From Ulota crispa (taxonomy: Eukaryota > Streptophyta > Bryopsida > Orthotrichales > Orthotrichaceae), in contig OY987246.1 in assembly GCA_963920765.1 (NCBI GenBank), positions 6,140,501 through 6,204,500 on the forward strand: DNA of 64,000 bases, read 5' to 3'. The position numbers and the translations under genes are program-made. The notes beneath the pieces were generated by a model. The model saw only the letters and a list, made by a program, of their open reading frames with translations. It ran no database searches and was not told the DNA's origin. This document shows positions 59,231 through 64,000 of the stretch, piece by piece (position 1 is the first letter of the stretch; the number at the start of each line of letters is the position of its first letter).

Positions 59231-62200
59231 ATGCCTTCTTTTAGACCGCTTTTCAGGGCGTCCTCAGTCCCTCTCGACAAAGATAATCGATCAGCCAGAA
59301 GGGCTTTAGGTCGGGACGTGACGAGGAAAAAAATGATCCGGAGAAGCACACTGCCAGAAATCCAAGAGGAAGGTTTGTTAACCCCTCTACGACGGCCAAT
59401 CTCATATCATCAGTACAGTTTGCTCTCTCCAGATTCAAAGAGTATGCCTGATTTAGAAGCAGGACCGGATCCTCCTTATCACCAGCTACATTCGAATGTC
59501 GAGATGGCAGCAGCTTTGGTCGACCAGGTAGCACTTTCTGTCTGGCTCTCGTTGCAATGATAGTAATGCTTGTCTTAATCGTTGGCCTGAATGCAGTGGT
59601 GAATTATTTTACATTTTTAATCTTTTCATTTTACCTTCGCGACTACCTTTTAGATGGTTTACTTGTTACCTTCGCAACCTGCACTTCGGCGACTATCATC
59701 ACATTACTGTCTTTCCAGCACTTTAGACCATTAACTTCGGGGAAAACTAGCAAGGATGTTTGTCAAAACGTATGAGAAGGTCATCGATGTGCTTGGCTTT
59801 CATGTGAATTATAGTTTCAATTTTTATCAGAAGTAAATTTCACTTTACTTTAGCTACGAAGAGAGCAGAGTGAGACGGAGCTTCCAGTTTGAGGATTTCA
59901 TCTATTTTGACCCTCGCACTTATCAGTAACAGATGTTGAACTGTCTGGTATACTGGCCTTGCACGGAATTTACTCAGGATCACTTATGTAGAGAATGCTG
60001 CAATTGATAGTTCAGTGAAGAGGACTGCTAAAATTTGAAAGTTATTTTCAAACTGACTTTTTGACATACAATGAAGTTTGAAACTCCTTAGCACTGGCGG
60101 CTATGAACCTGCCACAGATGGACGTTAAACAGTCGACCTTTTGCGCTCACACTCAGCCTTTGTCTACAACAGATTTTCATTTGAATATGTTTCCTGAAAG
60201 TAAACTTTTTTTAAACTGCAGGCAATGAAGGGGAGGTACTTGCCCCTGCCTGTTGTGTTTCACAAAGATTATGATACTGCGAAGCGTTCCTTCATTCTCT
60301 ATCATAAGCTGTATTTTGCAAGGGCGCTTGTGTACGTAGTTCTCATGTTGCTACCTTTCTTTGAGGTACGTTTGCAAATTTAAAACTGCCCTGGTTAAAT
60401 GAAAGTGTGTTTCTTTGAAAGGGATTAAAAGGGCATCGGTGTTGGTTCCTTCAATCTTAGATCTTGACTTTCTTAAGCAGCAAGCTCTAGTTATGATATT
60501 CTGGTTGTTGAGGACCCTACTTCGTCTGCGTAGGTCCCAGCTTGGTGCAATGGCGAACTACCAAATCCGTGTGGTGACCCTAAAAAATACCCTCTGAGCG
60601 GATTGCCCTATATCCACCCTAACGCAGCTCTTGTGATCGAGGTACTACTTTCCTAACAAGTGCTTTTTTTGACGATTCGATTAAACATAAGGAAAAAAGC
60701 CTCTTCAATTAGCAAAGACATTAATTAGGCGAATTTTTGTAGGGCCCTGAGTATGAAAAATATGCATCGATGTGTTCAATCGATATTGCTGTTTAATCGG
60801 AACCCGACGTTAAAGTGCATATATTTGAGGCTGGAGAAGATATTAAGGTCTGTTGTCATCTTGCTGCAGACGTGCTGCACACTACTTCTGGCGTGGTCCG
60901 TTGCACTGCAGCGGTACTTCTTAGGTCCGAGTTTTTGGCAAAACCAAATCTCTGCATACAAAGTAAACATTCTCTTTCTGCCTGTCACGCATAAATCAAG
61001 TGGTTTCATGAAGTGAAATCTGCTGGCCACAGTAACGTGCAGACTGTTGCTGACGATGCATCCTGGATTGATGTTGATGAACAGCATCCAAGTGTAATAT
61101 GATATTTTTTTCTGAAAGCATATAAACCTAAACACCTGCTTGTGAAGACTCGGTACTTGATAAACATGCGGCCTATTTTGATATAAAGTTCTTGTGTGGC
61201 AGGTGGCTATACTTGTGGGGATGTACATGTCCATATCTGCATCGGCTTTGGACATATCAGAACACCAAGGCATTAAGATATCTATTTATTTGAGAATCCT
61301 TATTCCTATTATATTTAGCAGGTACGTCACGCGATGTCATGCTGATTTTATTGACACTTGTAAAGGAATAAACTGGTAATTTTTTTTTTGTGTTTTCTTT
61401 TTGCGTCTTTTTATCCTTTTGTCTGTCGTTTTCTCAAGTCATCAGTGATCAGATGTATTGCATCAACGACTTCAACACCTAATGAAATTATGCTTGCATG
61501 CCTCTTAAATGACTCAGTTGAGCTTGTAATTACAGGGCTATACGTGGTTGTTTTCGCATGACTTTACTCATTGTGCATACATTCATGGATATAACGGTAC
61601 TACTCTATTACCTTTTCCCTGTGAACGAATAGAAGAGGGTGATGATGGGCCATGATGATAGGCCATGATACTGTCTCATGCACATCCTTATAGATAGTGG
61701 ATTTGCAGGTTGGGTATGCTGATGGTTATGTTTGTCTTTGCAATCGTCAATGCACCTGAAACGTTTTGTATCTAATTCTCTTTTCCTAGATATACTCTGT
61801 TCTATGTTACTGGGTTCCAAGTTTTGTCTGCAAGCTGGAATTAAGGTACAAATTCGCAGGCTCACCGATGTTTTGTGGTATACAGGTCTTGGTGGTAATA
61901 TTTGTGATGCTCTCAGCATGGCTTGCCACAACACTTTTTTCAGATTCTACACTTGAGTTCAAGGATTATGGAACGTCCTTGTTGAACCTATTTGTGTTAC
62001 TGACTACTGCAAACAATCCAAGTGTTTGGGCTCCAGCTTATCACACAAATCGATTGGCGTTTTTCTTCTTCTCCACATATTTGCTTGTGGGATTCTTCTT
62101 CTTGCTGAACTTAGCCTTTTCTGTGATTTACAGCAACTACAAAGCTCAGGTATTCGGAAACCTGGACGTATATATAAGTGTTTTGGAAAGAGTTCGTGTG

Positions 62201-64000
62201 CAATAGAAAAGAGCAAGATTTTAATCTGGTGAATGTTGACCCCTTGAAACCAAGGATCAGTCCAGTGGAAAATTTTCCCGTTATGATCCTCTATTCATGT
62301 CTATGGATTTTTCAAGGTTTTAATTTTATTTTTTGTAGTGCTAGTATTGATTTCGGCCGTTGTGAGATGTGGAAGTGTTAGTAGTGCAGACATTACAGGG
62401 AGTTCCTCTGGGCCTGCATTAAGGTGAGGCTTGCATGCTAACTATTGTTTGGAATGGCTGAGCATTGTAGATGGCAGTGGAAGTGGCTAAACGAATTACT
62501 GCAAGACAAGGCAATTTAAGGGCAGCGTTCAGCCTTTTGGACATTCGTCATCAGGAGTGGATCGATGGTGCCACTATGATAGCTCTATTTCTTGCCGTCG
62601 GTCGTTACAGGTGTGTAATTTCTTTTGAGCGTTGATGTGGAGATGTTTTTAGGAGTCAAATTTTGCAGTCGCTAGAGTTACGTGCTGAGTGCAATGCAGA
62701 CATTCCTTATATTGCGTTTTACTTTTTCTGTGAATTTCTGAACGAAATATTTGTTCTACCAATTGTGAATGAAAGCAGGCATATACCTGATGTTCGAGCA
62801 CGGACTAGCCATCTGTTCCTAGCTCTCAACAAACGGGGAGATTTCAAGATCTGGTCTGATGAATTTGAGGAGCTCTGTGATGTTATTGCCAGAGAGGTCG
62901 ACAGACCACCTGAGTCTCAGCCACGAATGAGCAAAAGTGATATGTTCGTAAATCATCCAGTCTATTCATATGTCATGTGGGCATTCACGTTTGGATCCTT
63001 GGCTGTGGCAATCACACAAATGAATGTAAGCATTTAAACCAATCTGCTCAGTCAACCTGCATATATTCCTTTTCTTCTACTAGTAATACTAACGATCCAG
63101 TATCGTGTTTTTCGTCACGGATTTTGCCATTCGCTGTTTTCGTTTCTGATTGGTCCTATCTGAATATTCATCAATTGCAGGTGGGAAGTAGCGTACAGGA
63201 CATGCTCATCAGCCTGGAGTTTCTATTTGGTACTTCCTTCTAACCTACCTTTTACGGTGAAAGATCGAAGAAGTGGTCTTGAATATCTGGTGTCCATTCC
63301 GGTTATGTTAAAATGCTCCTGGCTAATCATGAATTACTTTTCTTGTCTCTATTCCCTCATCAAGCATATAGTTGAATTTTAGGTTTGGAATTTTTTAATA
63401 ACGAAGTTATTTTTGTACTAGTCGATATCGGAAATATTTGAGAGCTGCTTTTTGTTAACGTCTCTGTGTATTAGGTTGAATCTGCTGCCTACGAGCGATT
63501 ATCCTCGCAATCATTCTGCAAGGATCTTGACCTGGAAGAATACAGTTTAAATTAATTATTTCGATTAACTGCGTTGGCCCGTTGGTGATTTTTTGCAGGT
63601 TGGGTGTTTGCAATGGATGCTCTACTTAAGTATTGTCTGCAAGGTTGGAAATCTTATTGGCTGCGCATGTTGAACAAGTTTGACTTTGTGGTTACGTTAG
63701 TGACTGTGGCACTTCACTTTCTCTCTTTTTTCTACCAGGACGCGCGCCCCTGGTACGTATGCCTCTCGTGCAGTTCGTCCTTTTTCGCTTTATTTCATAC
63801 TTCAGAATAATTTCCCTAAGGGGAAAGTAAAACTTGTTGAAATATTACGATTAGCTGGGTCATAACGAATTCCACGACGAGACTATCGACTGTCCAACTA
63901 GGCTGATATAATCTGTAGAAACTGGCAAGTATTAATCTTGTGGCTGAATCTTTTCCTGTTAATGACCTGCAGGGTATCATATCTGCTCATAGCAAGGGGT
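59231..64000 (+). CDS. Two-pore cation channel (TPC), animal-type filter; 5' thirteen exons, partial
   Basis: Endomembrane voltage/ligand-gated cation channel. Exons: 59231-59527, 60222-60365, 60534-60641, 60743-60790, 60870-60962, 61203-61321, 61536-61596, 61886-62149, 62471-62610, 62653-63025, 63181-63229, 63599-63752 and 63973 to beyond the edge. Nearly all phases fit and borders are GT-AG. The weakest points are the donor after exon 4 (GTTTAA) and the short intron at 62611-62652; an alternative is 62615-62668. Domain I: S1 ARALVYVVLMLLPFFE, S3 VAILVGMYMSISASAL, S4 region LRILIPIIFSRAIRG, pore LLTTANNPSVWAPAY, S6 LLVGFFFLLNLAFSVIYSN. A linker follows with GNLRAAFSLLDIRHQEW. Domain II runs through S3 (NKFDFVVTLVTVALHF). 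The TAN filter (residues about 331-333) matches animal TPCs, while Arabidopsis TPC1 has TSN. Confidence 0.93.

Overview
This is nuclear DNA of a land plant, most likely a non-seed plant such as a bryophyte. Four genes have GT-AG introns typical of plants. One encodes a plastid-type class II DAHP synthase. A second is a TIR-NB-ARC-LRR gene whose TIR and MHD motifs resemble those I associate with bryophytes. A third is a two-pore channel whose first pore carries the animal-type TAN filter rather than the seed-plant TSN. The intergenic DNA is very AT-rich and packed with short non-autonomous DNA transposons. I saw no LTR retrotransposon, tRNA, rRNA or CRISPR array. The organism is an inference from protein motifs only.

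Layout. 1-3.7 kb: 5' three exons of DAHP synthase (minus strand, running off the left edge). 3.7-12.2 kb: a mosaic of MITEs, including a triple tandem array and nested insertions. 12.6-13.2 kb: an intronless gene of unknown family. 16.7-18.4 kb: its diverged paralogue with one intron, on the opposite strand. 18.5-29.1 kb: MITE-filled spacer. 29.1-35.5 kb: a TIR-NB-ARC-LRR gene and its repeat-poor upstream region, with one apparent frameshift in a run of six G. 35.9-55 kb: the densest MITE region, with large foldbacks, abutting elements and nested elements. 55.1-56.7 kb: a decayed Tc1/mariner transposon with a TA target duplication. 57.8-58.4 kb: a tandem duplication. 59.2-64 kb: 5' part of the two-pore channel gene, running off the right edge.

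The most striking signal is a large set of elements flanked by TTAA whose ends begin CCCCTAA or a close variant. I delimit 22, covering by my own addition about 17.5 kb, or 27 percent of the window. TTAA duplication and CCC termini are hallmarks of the piggyBac superfamily, which is rarely reported from land plants. No transposase for them lies in this window. Other MITE families, each with at least two copies or clear terminal repeats, show TA, 3-bp (TAA or TTA) or 8-bp target duplications, so several transposase classes have been active. One insertion in DAHP synthase intron 1 can be compared with its own empty site in a neighbouring tandem duplicate.

The genes do not form a pathway. DAHP synthase starts the shikimate pathway in plastids, the TNL is an immune receptor, and the two-pore channel is an endomembrane cation channel. 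The two paralogues are of unknown role.
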